Assembly: GCA_913064775.1 (NCBI GenBank)
Contig: CAJYAD010000013.1
Span: 62,001 to 126,000 of the forward strand
Length of the DNA: 64,000 nt
DNA from: an uncultured Albidovulum sp.
GTDB taxonomy: Bacteria > Pseudomonadota > Alphaproteobacteria > Rhodobacterales > Rhodobacteraceae
Reading direction: 5' to 3'
Below the pieces are notes generated by a model, which saw only the letters and a list, made by a program, of their open reading frames with translations, searched no databases and was not told where the DNA came from. Position numbers and translations under genes: made by a program. Positions 33,964 through 43,529 of this stretch are shown here, one piece after another; position 1 is the first letter of the stretch; each line of letters starts with the position of its first letter.

Positions 33964-34416
33964 ATGGCACCACTGACCGGGCGCAAGGTGCTGGCGATCT
34001 TCGTGGCCAGTTTCACGGTGATCATCGGGGTCAACCTGCTGCTCGCCTATCAGGCGGTGCACAGCTTTCCCGGCCTTGAGGTCGAGAACGGCTATGTCGC
34101 CAGCCAAAGCTTCAACCGCGACATGAAGGCCCAGAAGGCATTGGGCTGGACGGTCGATCTGGGCTATGACGCCGGCGTGCTGACCGTCGATTTCGACCGC
34201 GCCGCGGGGTCCAGCGCCGATGTCGCCAGCCTGGCCGTGCTGGTCGGCCGCCCGACCGAGGCGAAAGAGGACACCCGCCCCAGCTTCACCCGCAACGGCG
34301 ATCGCTTCTCGGCCCCGGTCGCGCTCCGGCGTGGCAAGTGGATGGTGGTGATCTCTGCCCAGGCCACTGACGGCACCCATTTCAAGCAGCGCCTGTCGCT
34401 GGTGGTTCCGGGCTAG
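33964..34416 (+). CDS. ccoH: CcoH/FixH cbb3 oxidase assembly protein
   Basis: This 150-residue protein has one N-terminal membrane helix (residues 8-30) and a periplasmic domain with VENGYVASQSFNRD, the typical FixH start. It is needed for stable cbb3 assembly. It begins 1 bp after the ccoG stop. Confidence 0.92.
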   Translation: MAPLTGRKVLAIFVASFTVIIGVNLLLAYQAVHSFPGLEVENGYVASQSFNRDMKAQKALGWTVDLGYDAGVLTVDFDRAAGSSADVASLAVLVGRPTEAKEDTRPSFTRNGDRFSAPVALRRGKWMVVISAQATDGTHFKQRLSLVVPG

Positions 34417-34419
34417 CCG

Positions 34420-36615
34420 ATGGCCAGCGTCTCGACCCCCGGCTTTTCGGCCTGCCCTGCCTGCGCCGTCGCCCCGGCGGCCGAAGATCTGGCGCAGCGG
34501 GCGCAGGCGGGGTCGGTGCCGCCCGCGCGGCTGATGCTGTCGCTGCCCACCGCCCATTGCGCGGCTTGCATGAGCACGGTGGAACGCGGCCTGGGTGCCG
34601 TGCCCGGGGTCAGCGACGCCCGCGTGAACCTGACGCTGAAGCGCGTCGCGGTCGAGGCCGCGCCCGAGGTCGACGCGGCACAGCTGATCGCCGTCCTCGC
34701 TGGCCTCGGCTATGAGGCGCATGAGCTGGATGCCGGCACCCTGAGCATGACCGAGACCGACCGTCAGGGCCGCGATCTGCTGATGCGCCTTGGCGTCGCC
34801 GGCTTCGCGATGATGAACGTCATGCTGCTGTCGGTCGCCGTCTGGTCGGGGGCCGAGGCCGAAACCCGCGACCTGTTCCACTGGATCTCGGCGCTGATCG
34901 CGCTGCCGACGGTCGCCTTCGCGGGCCAGCCGTTCTTTCGCAGCGCCCTGACGGCGCTGAAGGCCCGGCGGCTGGGCATGGACGTGCCGATCTCGCTGGC
35001 GATCCTGCTGGCGGCCGGGCTGTCGCTTTTCGAGACGATCGAGGGTGGCCGCCACACCTATTTCGACGCCGCCGTGGCGCTGACCTTCTTTCTGCTGGCG
35101 GGGCGCTACCTTGACCACCGCACCCGCGCCGTCGCCCGCTCGGCCGCGCAGGAGCTGGCCGCGCTGGAAGTGCCGCGCGCGCAGCGCCTGCAGGACGGGC
35201 AAGAGGTCGAAGTGCCGATCGCCGAACTCCGCCTGGGCGATCTGATCCGCGTGCGCCCCGGCGGGCGGGTGCCGGCGGACGGGGTGGTGACGGAAGGTGC
35301 CTCGGAACTCGACCGGTCGCTGCTGACCGGCGAAAGCCTGCCCGCGCGGGCCGCGCCCGGCACCGATGTCAGCGCCGGCGAGGTGAACCTGACCGGGCCG
35401 CTGACGGTCCGGGTGACGGCGGCGGGGCGCGACAGCTCGCTTCACCGGATGGCGGATCTGGTCGCCGTCGCGGAAAGCGTGAAGAACAAATATACCTCGC
35501 TGGCCGACCGGGCGGCGCTGATCTATGCGCCGGGGGTGCATCTGCTTAGCCTTGCGGCCTTTCTGGGCTGGCTGTGGCTGTCGGGCGATCTGCGGCTGGC
35601 GGTCAACATCGCGGTGGCGGTGCTGATCATCACCTGCCCCTGCGCGCTGGGTCTGGCGGTGCCGGCGGTGGTGACGGCGGCCTCGGGGCGGCTGTTTCGC
35701 AAGGGGCTGCTGATCAAGGACGGCACCGCGCTGGAGCGTCTTGCCGAGGTCGACACCGTGGTTTTCGACAAGACCGGCACCCTGACACTGGGCATGCCCG
35801 AGCCAGAGAACCTTGCCGATCACCCCGCCGCCGATCTGCAGCTTGCCGCGGCGCTGGCCGGGGCCTCGTCGCATCCGCTGGCCCGGGCGCTGGCGCAGGG
35901 CGTCGCGGCGTTGGGCCTGCCGCCCGCCGAGGTCACCGACCTGCGCGAAGTGCCGGGCTACGGGATCGAGGGCCGCTGGCAGGGCCGCCGCGTCCGCCTG
36001 GGCCGCGCCGAATGGCTGGACGCCACCCCCGAGGCCGCGACCGCCACCTATCTGGAGACCGGCGAGGGCCGCCCGCGCGCCTTCACCTTCACCGACCGCC
36101 TGCGCCCCGGGGCCGAGGCGGCGGTGCGCACTCTGGCCGCCCAGGGCAAGGCGGTGCATCTGATCTCGGGCGACAGCGCGGCGGCGGTGCAGGCGATGGC
36201 CGCGCGGCTGGGGATCGCGCATTGGGTCGCCGGGGCGCTGCCCGAGGACAAGGCGGCGCGGCTGGCGGCGATGGCGGCGGCGGGCCACAAGGTGCTGATG
36301 GTTGGCGACGGGCTGAACGACACCGCGGCGCTGGCGGCGGCGCATGTCTCGGTCTCGCCGGCTTCGGCGCTGGATGCGGCGCGGGTGGCCTCGGACATCG
36401 TGCTGCTGGGCACCGATCTGGCGCTGCTGGCCGAGGCCGCGGATCTGTCGCGCCGCGCCGTGCGCCGGATCAAGGAGAATTTCGCGATCTCGGCGGCCTA
36501 TAACCTGATCGCGGTGCCGATCGCGCTGATGGGGCTGGCGACGCCGCTGGCGGCGGCCTTGGCGATGTCGGCCTCGTCGATTACGGTGTCGCTGAACGCA
36601 TTGCGGCTGCGGTAA
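34420..36615 (+). CDS. ccoI: CcoI/FixI copper-transporting P1B-type ATPase
   Basis: This 731-residue ATPase exports Cu(I) for insertion into cbb3 oxidase (CopA2 type). An N-terminal heavy-metal domain has CAAC near residues 47-50, preceded by a CPAC pair. Eight membrane helices include the ion motif CPC in ITCPCALGLAVP. The phosphorylation motif DKTGTLT and the hinge GDGLNDTAAL are intact. It starts 3 bp after ccoH. Confidence 0.95.
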   Translation: MASVSTPGFSACPACAVAPAAEDLAQRAQAGSVPPARLMLSLPTAHCAACMSTVERGLGAVPGVSDARVNLTLKRVAVEAAPEVDAAQLIAVLAGLGYEAHELDAGTLSMTETDRQGRDLLMRLGVAGFAMMNVMLLSVAVWSGAEAETRDLFHWISALIALPTVAFAGQPFFRSALTALKARRLGMDVPISLAILLAAGLSLFETIEGGRHTYFDAAVALTFFLLAGRYLDHRTRAVARSAAQELAALEVPRAQRLQDGQEVEVPIAELRLGDLIRVRPGGRVPADGVVTEGASELDRSLLTGESLPARAAPGTDVSAGEVNLTGPLTVRVTAAGRDSSLHRMADLVAVAESVKNKYTSLADRAALIYAPGVHLLSLAAFLGWLWLSGDLRLAVNIAVAVLIITCPCALGLAVPAVVTAASGRLFRKGLLIKDGTALERLAEVDTVVFDKTGTLTLGMPEPENLADHPAADLQLAAALAGASSHPLARALAQGVAALGLPPAEVTDLREVPGYGIEGRWQGRRVRLGRAEWLDATPEAATATYLETGEGRPRAFTFTDRLRPGAEAAVRTLAAQGKAVHLISGDSAAAVQAMAARLGIAHWVAGALPEDKAARLAAMAAAGHKVLMVGDGLNDTAALAAAHVSVSPASALDAARVASDIVLLGTDLALLAEAADLSRRAVRRIKENFAISAAYNLIAVPIALMGLATPLAAALAMSASSITVSLNALRLR

Positions 36616-36618
36616 GCC

Positions 36619-36777
36619 ATGGACGTGCTCGCCTATCTGATCCCGATCTCGCTGATCCTTGGGGCCATCGGCCTTGGGGCCTTCTTCTGGACCCTGCGCC
36701 ACCGCCAATACGACGACCCCGACGGCGATGCGCAGCGCATCCTGTCGGACGAATGGGACGACTACCCAAAGCCCTGA
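36619..36777 (+). CDS. ccoS: CcoS cbb3 oxidase maturation protein
   Basis: This 52-residue protein reads MDVLAYLIPISLILGAIGLG at its membrane N-terminus, followed by the conserved FFWTLRHRQYDDPDGDAQRI stretch. CcoS is required for cofactor insertion in cbb3 oxidase. It starts 3 bp after the ccoI stop and ends the ccoGHIS operon. Confidence 0.92.
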   Translation: MDVLAYLIPISLILGAIGLGAFFWTLRHRQYDDPDGDAQRILSDEWDDYPKP

Positions 36778-36851
36778 GGTCGCGCGTTTGCCTTTGCCCG
36801 GCGCCCTGCTAGGCTGGCCGCGCCCGACCGCTTTCCCTATCGGAGATCGCC

Positions 36852-38045
36852 ATGCGCCGCGCCGCCCTTTGCCTTTTCGCCGCAACCCTGCTGGCCGCCG
36901 CGCCAGCCCTTGCCGCGCCAGCCGCGCCGGTGCCCTGCGGCGGCCCGTTGCCAACCTTCCTGAGGGCGTTCGAGGCCGACGCGGTCGCCCAGGGCCACAG
37001 CGCCGCCTCGGTGCGCGGCTTCTTTCGCGGCGCCCGGATCGACCCGAAGGTGCTGGCGGCGGACGGCGCCCAGGGGGTTTTCCGCAAGACCTTCCTGCAA
37101 TTCTCCTCTGCCCTGATCAGCCGCAGCCGCGTGGTGGGGGGCGAGCGTAACGCCCGCCGCCATGCCGCCATCTTCGCCCGTGCGAAGCGCGATTACGGCG
37201 TGCCCAAGGGCATCCTTCTGGCCTTCTGGGCGTTTGAGACCGATTTCGGGGCCGTGCAGGGCAATTTCAACACCCGCGACGCGCTGGTGACCCTGGCCCA
37301 TGATTGCCGCCGGCCGCAGGTGTTCCAGCCGCAACTGATGGCCGCGCTCACGCTGTACGAGAAGGGTGAGTTCAATCCCCAGACCACCACCGGCGCCTGG
37401 GCGGGCGAGATCGGCCAGGTGCAGATGCTGCCCAAGGATATCCTGGAACGCGGGGTGGATGGCGACGGCGACGGCAAGGTCACGCTGAAGACCTCGGTGC
37501 CCGATGCGCTGCTGTCGGCGGCCCATACGCTGCAAATGCTGGGCTGGCACGCGAACCAGCCCTGGATGGCCGAGGTTCGGGTGCCGAAGGATCTGGACTG
37601 GGCCAAGACCGGGCTGAACACCCGGCTGCCGGTGCGCCAATGGGCGGCGATGGGGGTACGCGCGCGGGCGGGGGCGCTGCCGGGCGGCGACCTGCCGGCC
37701 TCGATCCTGCTGCCGCAGGGGCGCAAGGGCCCGGCCTTCATGGTGTTTCCCAATTTTGAGGTGCTGTTCCACTGGAACAAGAGCTTCGTCTACGTCACCA
37801 CCGTGGCCTATTTCGCCGATCTGATGGAAGGCGCGCCGCGACTGGACCCGGGCCACCCGGATCCGCAGCTTGGTCTGGCGCAGATGCAGGAATTGCAGCG
37901 CAAGTTGCAGGCGCGCGGCTATGACGTCGGCAAGATCGACGGCATCCTTGGCCGCAAGACCCGCACCGCCGTCCAGGCCGAACAGGAGCGCCTGCATCTG
38001 CCCGCCGACGCCTGGCCCACACTCGCGTTGCTGAAACGGCTTTGA
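36852..38045 (+). CDS. MltB-type lytic murein transglycosylase
   Basis: This 397-residue periplasmic enzyme cleaves peptidoglycan strands. A signal peptide (cleavage after APALA, residue 21) is followed by an SLT_2-type domain with catalytic Glu in FWAFETDFGAVQG near residue 130 and IGQVQMLPKD, then a C-terminal peptidoglycan-binding domain (LQARGYDVGKIDGILGRKTR). GGAG precedes the ATG. It is convergent with smc (18 bp). Confidence 0.9.
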   Translation: MRRAALCLFAATLLAAAPALAAPAAPVPCGGPLPTFLRAFEADAVAQGHSAASVRGFFRGARIDPKVLAADGAQGVFRKTFLQFSSALISRSRVVGGERNARRHAAIFARAKRDYGVPKGILLAFWAFETDFGAVQGNFNTRDALVTLAHDCRRPQVFQPQLMAALTLYEKGEFNPQTTTGAWAGEIGQVQMLPKDILERGVDGDGDGKVTLKTSVPDALLSAAHTLQMLGWHANQPWMAEVRVPKDLDWAKTGLNTRLPVRQWAAMGVRARAGALPGGDLPASILLPQGRKGPAFMVFPNFEVLFHWNKSFVYVTTVAYFADLMEGAPRLDPGHPDPQLGLAQMQELQRKLQARGYDVGKIDGILGRKTRTAVQAEQERLHLPADAWPTLALLKRL

Positions 38046-38063
38046 CGCCCCCGGGGCGGGCGA

Positions 38064-41000
38064 TCAGGCCACCATCTGCTCCGCCCGCTTGAGGTCGACC
38101 GACACCAGCTGGCTGACGCCCTGTTCATGCATCGTCACACCAAACAGCCGGTCCATCCGGCTCATGGTCACCGCGTGGTGGGTGATGATCAGGAAACGCG
38201 TGTCGGTCTGGCGGGTCATCTCGTCCAGCATGTCGCAAAAGCGGGTGACGTTGGCGTCGTCCAGCGGCGCGTCGACCTCGTCGAGCACGCAGATCGGCGC
38301 GGGGTTCGCCAGGAACACCGCGAAGATCAGCGCCATCGCCGTCAGCGTCTGCTCGCCGCCCGACAGCAGCGACAGGGTGGACAGCTTCTTGCCCGGCGGT
38401 TGGCACATGATCTCCAACCCGGCTTCCAGCGGGTCGTCGGATTCGACCAGCACCAGCCGCGCCTCGCCGCCGCCAAACAGATGGGTGAAGAGCATCGAGA
38501 AATTGCTGTTCACCTGCTCAAAGGCGGTCAGCAGCCGTTCGCGCCCCTCGCGGTTCAGCCCCGCGATGCCAGAGCGCAGCTTCTTGATCGCCTCTTCCAG
38601 ATCCGCCTTTTCGCTGACCAGATTGTCATGCTCGGCGGTCACTTCCTTCGCGTCCTCCTCGGCGCGCAGGTTCACCGCGCCCAGCGCATCGCGCTGACGG
38701 CGCAGACGCGCGACCTCGATCTCCAGCGCCTCGGCCGCGGGCATTGCCTCGGGCTCGGTCTTAAGCGAGGCAAGCAGCGCGCCGGGGGTCATCTCGGTGT
38801 CTTCATGGATGCGCTCGGCGGCATGGGTGACGGTCTCGCGCGCGGCCTCGGTGCGGGCCTCGGCGCGTGCGCGGGCCTCGCGGGCCTCACCGGCCAGACG
38901 TTCGGTCTCGCGCTCGGCGATCTGGGTCTCGCGCAGTGCGGTCTCGGCTTCGGCCAGCGCGTCGGCGGCAACACGGCGCCGCGCCTCGGCGGCCTCGATC
39001 GCCTCGGACAGCTCGGCGCGTTTCTCGGCGATCTCCTCGGGGGCGGCGGCGGCGACTTCCAGCTCTGCCTCGCTCTCCGCCCGGCGTTCGGCCAGCTCGG
39101 TCGATCGCTTCTCGGCCGTCTCCAGCCGCAGCTTCCAGCCCGAGATCTCCTTGACGATCTCCTGCCCGCGCCGTACCCGCGCCTCGCCCTCGCGGCGCAA
39201 CTCATCATGGCCCGAGCGGCGGGTCATCATCGTCATCCGCGCCGCCTCGACCGTCATCTTGACGTCCTCGATCCCGGCGCGCGCGGCGTCCAGATCGGGC
39301 AGGGTCTCCAGCCCGCGCTCGGCTTCCTTCAGCCGCCCGCGTGCCGCCATCGCCTCTTCCTCGTGGCGCTTCACGGCCAGATCGGCGGCCTCCAGCTTGC
39401 CCTGCGCGATTGAGCTTTCGGCCTCGGCCCGGGCCAGGGCGCGGTTCGCCTCGGTCACCGCCTGATCGGCGCGGCGGCGGGCGTCGCGGGCGGCCTGATC
39501 GGCGTGGGCCAGATCGGCCAGTTGCTGCTGCAGATGCTCATGCGCCTGCTGGGCGCCGGCCGCGCGGGCAGAGACCTCTTCCAGATCGCGCTTCAGCACC
39601 ACCAGGCGGTTGAGCTGCTGCAACCGCAGCGCGGCGGCCGAGGGCGCATCTTCGGCGCCGGCGCGGAAACCGTCCCAGCGCCACAGATCGCCCTCGCGGC
39701 TGACCAGCCGCTGGCCGGGCTGCAGCATCGGCTGCAGATGCGGCCCGTCGGCGCGCTCGACCAGCCCGATCTGGGCGATCCGGCGGCGCAGCACATCGGG
39801 CACCTCGACCTGCGCCGAGAGCGGCGCGACGCCGGTGGGCAGCGGCTGGGTGTCGTCGTAATCGGGCAGGCCGGCCCAGCCCGAACCCTCGGCGCCGTCA
39901 AGTTCCGGCGCGCGCAAATCGTCGGCCAGCGCGGCGCCCAGGGCGGCCTCATAGCCCGGGGTCACGCGCACCCGGTCCAGCAGTTGGCTGCCGGCATGGG
40001 ATTCGCGTTCGACCAGCTTGGCCAGGGCGGAAACCTCGGCCCGCAATGCGCTGGCCTCGCCCTCGGCCTCCGACCGCAGGGCGCGGGCGTCGGCCTCGCG
40101 GCCCTGCACTTCGGCCCGCGCGGCCTCGGTTTCGGCCAGATGTTCGTCGGCGGCTTCGGCGGCCTCGGCGGCGGCGGAGGAAGCCTCTTCGGCGCCAGCG
40201 AAATCCTCGGCTGCGCGGTCCAGCGCCGATTGCGCGGCGGCGACCGCGTCGCGGGCCCGGGCGGCCTCGGCCTCGTTCCTCTCGACGGTGGTGCGCACGT
40301 CCGACAGCATCCGCAGCGCCGATTGGTGCCGTGCCGCCAGACGGGCGACATCCTCGGTGCGCTCTGACAGCATCTCCTCGCGCTCCGACAGCACGGAAGC
40401 TGCCTCACGCGCGGCTTCGGCGGCTTCGGTCAGGCGGTCCTCATGGCCGTCATGGGCCTTGGCGATCTGCGCCTGTTCCCAGTCCAGCCGGGTGATCGTC
40501 TCGCCGGCGTCGTGATTGAGGCCGGTCTCGCGCTCCATATCGCGGGCCAGCTGGTCGATCCGGGCGGTCAGGGTCTCGATCAGTCGCCTGGCGCGGGCCT
40601 CTTCGTCGTTCAGGGCGTCGCGCTGGACGGTCAAGCGCTGCAACACCGCTGCGGCGATGGCCTCTTCCTCGCGCTTGGGCGGCAGGCTGTCTTCCGCCAC
40701 GCCGCGTGCGCGGGTGGCGCCGCGGGCGGCGGCTTCGGCCTGGGCGGCGGCCTTGGTGCGTTCGGTCAGCGTCTGATCGGCGGCCAGCCGGGCCTCATCG
40801 GCCTCTTGCCAGCGGCGGTACAGCAGCGTGCCCTCGGCGCGGCGCAGCTCGTCGCCGATCTCGCGGTAGCGTGCGGCCTGGCGGGCCTGACGCGCCAGCG
40901 TGGCGATCTGGCTGGCCAGCTGCTCGACCACATCATCGACCCGCGCCAGGTTGGTCTCGGTCGCCGTAAGCCGCAATTCGGCCTCGTGGCGGCGCTGATA

Positions 41001-41519
41001 GAGGCCCGAGATCCCGGCGGCCTCTTCCAGGATCCGGCGGCGGTTCTTGGGCTTGGCGTTGATCAACTCGGAAATTTGCCCCTGCCGCACCAGCGCCGGA
41101 GAATGCGCCCCGGTCGAGGCATCGGCGAACAGCATCTGCACGTCGCGCGCCCGCACCTCGCGGGTGTTGGCGCGGTAGGCCGAGCCCGCGTCGCGGGTGA
41201 TCCGGCGGATGATCTCGACCTGGTCCTGATCGTTGAAGCCCGAGGGCGCCAGACGTTCCTGATTGTCGATCGTCAGCGTCACCTCGGCGAAATTGCGGGC
41301 AGGGCGGCTGGCGGCGCCGGCGAAGATCACGTCCTCCATCCCGCCGCCGCGCATCGCGGTGGGGCGGCTTTCGCCCATCACCCAGCGCAGCGCCTCCAGC
41401 AGGTTCGACTTGCCGCAGCCGTTCGGCCCGACCACCCCGGTCAACCCGTCATGGATGATCAGATCCGTCGGGTCGACGAAGCTTTTGAAACCGTTCAGAC
41501 GCAGCCGGGTAAAGCGCAA
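38064..41519 (-). CDS. smc: Chromosome segregation ATPase SMC
   Basis: This 1151-residue condensin subunit organises and segregates the chromosome. The Walker A motif GPNGCGKSNL lies at residues 31-40. Two long coiled-coil arms enclose a hinge at about residues 520-650. The C-terminal head has the ABC signature LSLLSGGEQTLTAMAL and Walker B ICVLDEVDAPLDD. The N-terminus RFTRLRLNGFKSF fits only if translation starts at the TTG at 41519, which has AGGA 9 nt upstream. No scpA or scpB lies nearby. Confidence 0.96.
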   Translation of the reverse strand: MRFTRLRLNGFKSFVDPTDLIIHDGLTGVVGPNGCGKSNLLEALRWVMGESRPTAMRGGGMEDVIFAGAASRPARNFAEVTLTIDNQERLAPSGFNDQDQVEIIRRITRDAGSAYRANTREVRARDVQMLFADASTGAHSPALVRQGQISELINAKPKNRRRILEEAAGISGLYQRRHEAELRLTATETNLARVDDVVEQLASQIATLARQARQAARYREIGDELRRAEGTLLYRRWQEADEARLAADQTLTERTKAAAQAEAAARGATRARGVAEDSLPPKREEEAIAAAVLQRLTVQRDALNDEEARARRLIETLTARIDQLARDMERETGLNHDAGETITRLDWEQAQIAKAHDGHEDRLTEAAEAAREAASVLSEREEMLSERTEDVARLAARHQSALRMLSDVRTTVERNEAEAARARDAVAAAQSALDRAAEDFAGAEEASSAAAEAAEAADEHLAETEAARAEVQGREADARALRSEAEGEASALRAEVSALAKLVERESHAGSQLLDRVRVTPGYEAALGAALADDLRAPELDGAEGSGWAGLPDYDDTQPLPTGVAPLSAQVEVPDVLRRRIAQIGLVERADGPHLQPMLQPGQRLVSREGDLWRWDGFRAGAEDAPSAAALRLQQLNRLVVLKRDLEEVSARAAGAQQAHEHLQQQLADLAHADQAARDARRRADQAVTEANRALARAEAESSIAQGKLEAADLAVKRHEEEAMAARGRLKEAERGLETLPDLDAARAGIEDVKMTVEAARMTMMTRRSGHDELRREGEARVRRGQEIVKEISGWKLRLETAEKRSTELAERRAESEAELEVAAAAPEEIAEKRAELSEAIEAAEARRRVAADALAEAETALRETQIAERETERLAGEAREARARAEARTEAARETVTHAAERIHEDTEMTPGALLASLKTEPEAMPAAEALEIEVARLRRQRDALGAVNLRAEEDAKEVTAEHDNLVSEKADLEEAIKKLRSGIAGLNREGRERLLTAFEQVNSNFSMLFTHLFGGGEARLVLVESDDPLEAGLEIMCQPPGKKLSTLSLLSGGEQTLTAMALIFAVFLANPAPICVLDEVDAPLDDANVTRFCDMLDEMTRQTDTRFLIITHHAVTMSRMDRLFGVTMHEQGVSQLVSVDLKRAEQMVA

Positions 41520-41663
41520 CAGGGGGTCCTTTCGATGATTCCCGCACCTGCCCCATGCTCAAGATCACGGGCGCGCGAGTCAATGACCAACCCCAGCATA
41601 TGGCGGGGATCCGCAAGTTGTTCACAACATATTGGGCGCTGTAACGGTTTCGTAACGACGGGC

Positions 41664-41692
41664 TTGACCGTTGCGCGGCGTCGGCGCCTAAT
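41664..41692 (+). promoter_or_regulatory. Sigma-70-type promoter upstream of the GFA gene
   Basis: TTGACC (41664-41669) and CCTAAT (41687-41692) are separated by exactly 17 bp, predicting a start near 41699. This is the clearest housekeeping promoter seen in the window. Confidence 0.65.
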
Positions 41693-41717
41693 GTCCGGCA
41701 CGCAAACGGAGATGGGA

Positions 41718-41789
41718 ATGTCTGAGGCGTATCTGCGGCGCGGCCCGGGCCAGGATGGTCACCGGGCCATTTGGCGGGCCCGGCGATGA
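41718..41789 (+). CDS. Possible 23-residue leader peptide coupled to the GFA gene
   Basis: The frame MSEAYLRRGPGQDGHRAIWR plus ARR has GGAG 6 nt upstream and lies about 20 nt after the predicted transcription start. Its stop codon overlaps the GFA ATG as ATGA. It may couple or attenuate translation of the next gene. I recognise no family. Confidence 0.4.
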   Translation: MSEAYLRRGPGQDGHRAIWRARR

Positions 41790-42163
41790 CCGGCGGGCAC
41801 TGCCTTTGTGGTGCTGTGCGCTTCGAATTCGACAGCGCCCCCCTCTGGCAGGCCCATTGCCATTGCGAAAGCTGCCGGCGCAATTGCGCGGCCCCCTTCA
41901 CCTCCTATCTGGGGATCTCCGACGGAAGCTGGCGCTGGACCGGCGCCGCGCCGGGGGTCCATGTCTCCTCGCCCGGGGTTGAGCGGATGTTTTGCGCGAC
42001 CTGCGGCACGCCGATGGCCTACCGCGCCGACCGCTACCCACAAGAGACCCATTTCTATGCGGCGACGCTGGATGATCCGGCCGCCTACACCCCTCAACAG
42101 CACGTCCATTGGGGCGAACACCTGCCATGGCTTTCCATATCCGACACCCTGCCGCGAAGATGA
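41786..42163 (+). CDS. GFA/CENP-V family zinc protein
   Basis: This 125-residue protein has the glutathione-dependent formaldehyde-activating (GFA) fold, with zinc-binding cysteines in CLCGAVRFEF, HCHCESCRR and FCATCGTPMAYR. Enzymatic activity varies within the family and cannot be assigned. Both ends overlap neighbours by ATGA: the short leader frame before and the GNAT gene after. Confidence 0.88.
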   Translation: MTGGHCLCGAVRFEFDSAPLWQAHCHCESCRRNCAAPFTSYLGISDGSWRWTGAAPGVHVSSPGVERMFCATCGTPMAYRADRYPQETHFYAATLDDPAAYTPQQHVHWGEHLPWLSISDTLPRR

Positions 42164-42627
42164 CACCGATCCGCGCCATCCCCCCCTATGACTGGCAGGC
42201 GCTGCTGCGGCTGATCCAGACCAATTTCGCCTATATGGAGGGGCGGATCGACCCGCCCTCGTCGATGCATCGGCTGACCGCGGGCGAGATCGCGCGCCGG
42301 GCCGAGCTGGGCGAGATCTGGGTGGTCGAGGAAGACGACCACCCGGTCGCCTGCGTGTTCCTGACCCCGCGTGAGGGCGCGCTTTATATCGGCAAGCTGG
42401 CGGTCGCGACCAGCCACCGGGGCCGCGGCCTGGCGCGGTGCCTGGTCGAGACCGCGCAGACCCGGGCCGAGGCGCTAGGCCTGTGCCTGCTGGAGCTGCA
42501 ATCGCGGATCGAGCTGGTTGAAAATCACGCGGCCTTCGCCTCGATGGGGTTCGAATTGACCGGCGAGACGACGCATCCGGGCTTTGACCGGCCGACCTCT
42601 CTGACCTTCCGCAAGCAGCTTCAGTAG
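42160..42627 (+). CDS. GNAT family N-acetyltransferase
   Basis: This 155-residue acetyl-CoA-dependent transferase shows the GNAT core LYIGKLAVATSHRGRGLARC, in which the SHRGRGLA loop binds acetyl-CoA, and the C-terminal ENHAAFASMGFELTG. The substrate is unknown. It is coupled to the GFA gene by an ATGA overlap and ends 7 bp inside the convergent phosphatase gene. Confidence 0.88.
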   Translation: MTPIRAIPPYDWQALLRLIQTNFAYMEGRIDPPSSMHRLTAGEIARRAELGEIWVVEEDDHPVACVFLTPREGALYIGKLAVATSHRGRGLARCLVETAQTRAEALGLCLLELQSRIELVENHAAFASMGFELTGETTHPGFDRPTSLTFRKQLQ

Positions 42628-43358
42628 GGCGGCAGCCGGACCCGACCGCTGTCGGTCAGCTCCCACACCTCGCGGCCCTCGATCACCACCGCGCTCAGCG
42701 GCCCGCCATAGGCCGCGCCACTGTCGATGTTCAGCCGGTTGCCGTAATGCGTGGCGCGCTCTACCGGGGTGTGGCCATGCACGATCAGCGCCCCGTGGTT
42801 GCGCAGATCGTCCAGAAAGCGGCCCCGGATCCAGGTCATGTCGTCCTCGACCTGCGCCGCCAGCGGCACGCCGGGGCGGATGCCGGCATGGACAAAGAAG
42901 ACCTCGCCGCGATGCAAATGGGTGGGCAGGCCGGCCAGAAAGGCGCGGTGGGCGTCGGGCACCTTGGCGCGTGTCTCGGCATGGACCTTCGCGACCTGGC
43001 GGCGCCCCGGTTTGGCGACGCCGTAAGAGGTCAGCGTCTCCAGCCCGCCGACGCGGGGGTGGCGCCAGGTGTAATCGGGGCGCAGCATCGGATCCTGGAA
43101 ATCGGCGCGCTCCAGGAAGCCTGCGAACATGCGGTCGTGATTGCCCTTCAGCACCACCCATGGCGCGCCGGCGGCGATCCCCTCGACCAGCAAGGCGATC
43201 ACCCCGGCGCTGTCGGGGCCGCGATCGACCAGATCGCCCACATGCACCACCGGCGCCTCGGCATCGCCCACCTCGGCCCGGTCCCGCGCGATCCGCGCAT
43301 GCGCCGCGCGCAGCAGATCGGTCTGGCCGTGGATGTCTCCGATCGCATAGCTGCGCAT
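42621..43358 (-). CDS. Metallophosphoesterase, serine/threonine phosphatase-like
   Basis: This 245-residue calcineurin-like phosphoesterase has GDIHGQTDLL, GDLVDRGPDS and KGNHDRM, followed by FVHAGIRP and VHGHTPV, the full dinuclear metal site. Relatives include bacterial protein phosphatases and diadenosine tetraphosphatases; its substrate is not evident. It is transcribed towards the GNAT gene and overlaps it by 7 bp. Confidence 0.9.
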   Translation of the reverse strand: MRSYAIGDIHGQTDLLRAAHARIARDRAEVGDAEAPVVHVGDLVDRGPDSAGVIALLVEGIAAGAPWVVLKGNHDRMFAGFLERADFQDPMLRPDYTWRHPRVGGLETLTSYGVAKPGRRQVAKVHAETRAKVPDAHRAFLAGLPTHLHRGEVFFVHAGIRPGVPLAAQVEDDMTWIRGRFLDDLRNHGALIVHGHTPVERATHYGNRLNIDSGAAYGGPLSAVVIEGREVWELTDSGRVRLPPY

Positions 43359-43434
43359 CTGCGCCTGCCTCCAGCTTCAGGGTCGGACGCAGGCTACCGT
43401 GCCCGCAGGCCGGCGAACAGGGGCGCGCGCCCTA

Positions 43435-43465
43435 TTCACTCTGGTGAAAATATCCCGGGGGCCGC
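43435..43465. repeat. Dispersed intergenic repeat, copy E (half element)
   Basis: TTCACTCTGGTGAAAATATC followed by CCGGGGG repeats the core of copy A almost exactly. It lies just upstream of the phosphatase start and past the 3' end of serA, and is the only copy not between convergent genes. Confidence 0.6.
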
Positions 43466-43529
43466 GCGGGGCGGTCCGAGCACGCGGGGCGGCGGCATCG
43501 GGGGCAGCGCCCCCGCCCCGGCCCCAGCC

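Noticed and set aside
33766-36954. Open frame of over 1000 codons antisense to ccoG-ccoS
   Set aside because: Composition is that of a GC-bias shadow (Arg, Gln, Gly rich), without domains, opposite well-supported ccoGHIS genes.
41611-41630. TTGTTCACA next to smc as a DnaA box or origin
   Set aside because: One imperfect 9-mer with no clustered boxes, no AT-rich unwinding region and no dnaA, gidA or parAB nearby.
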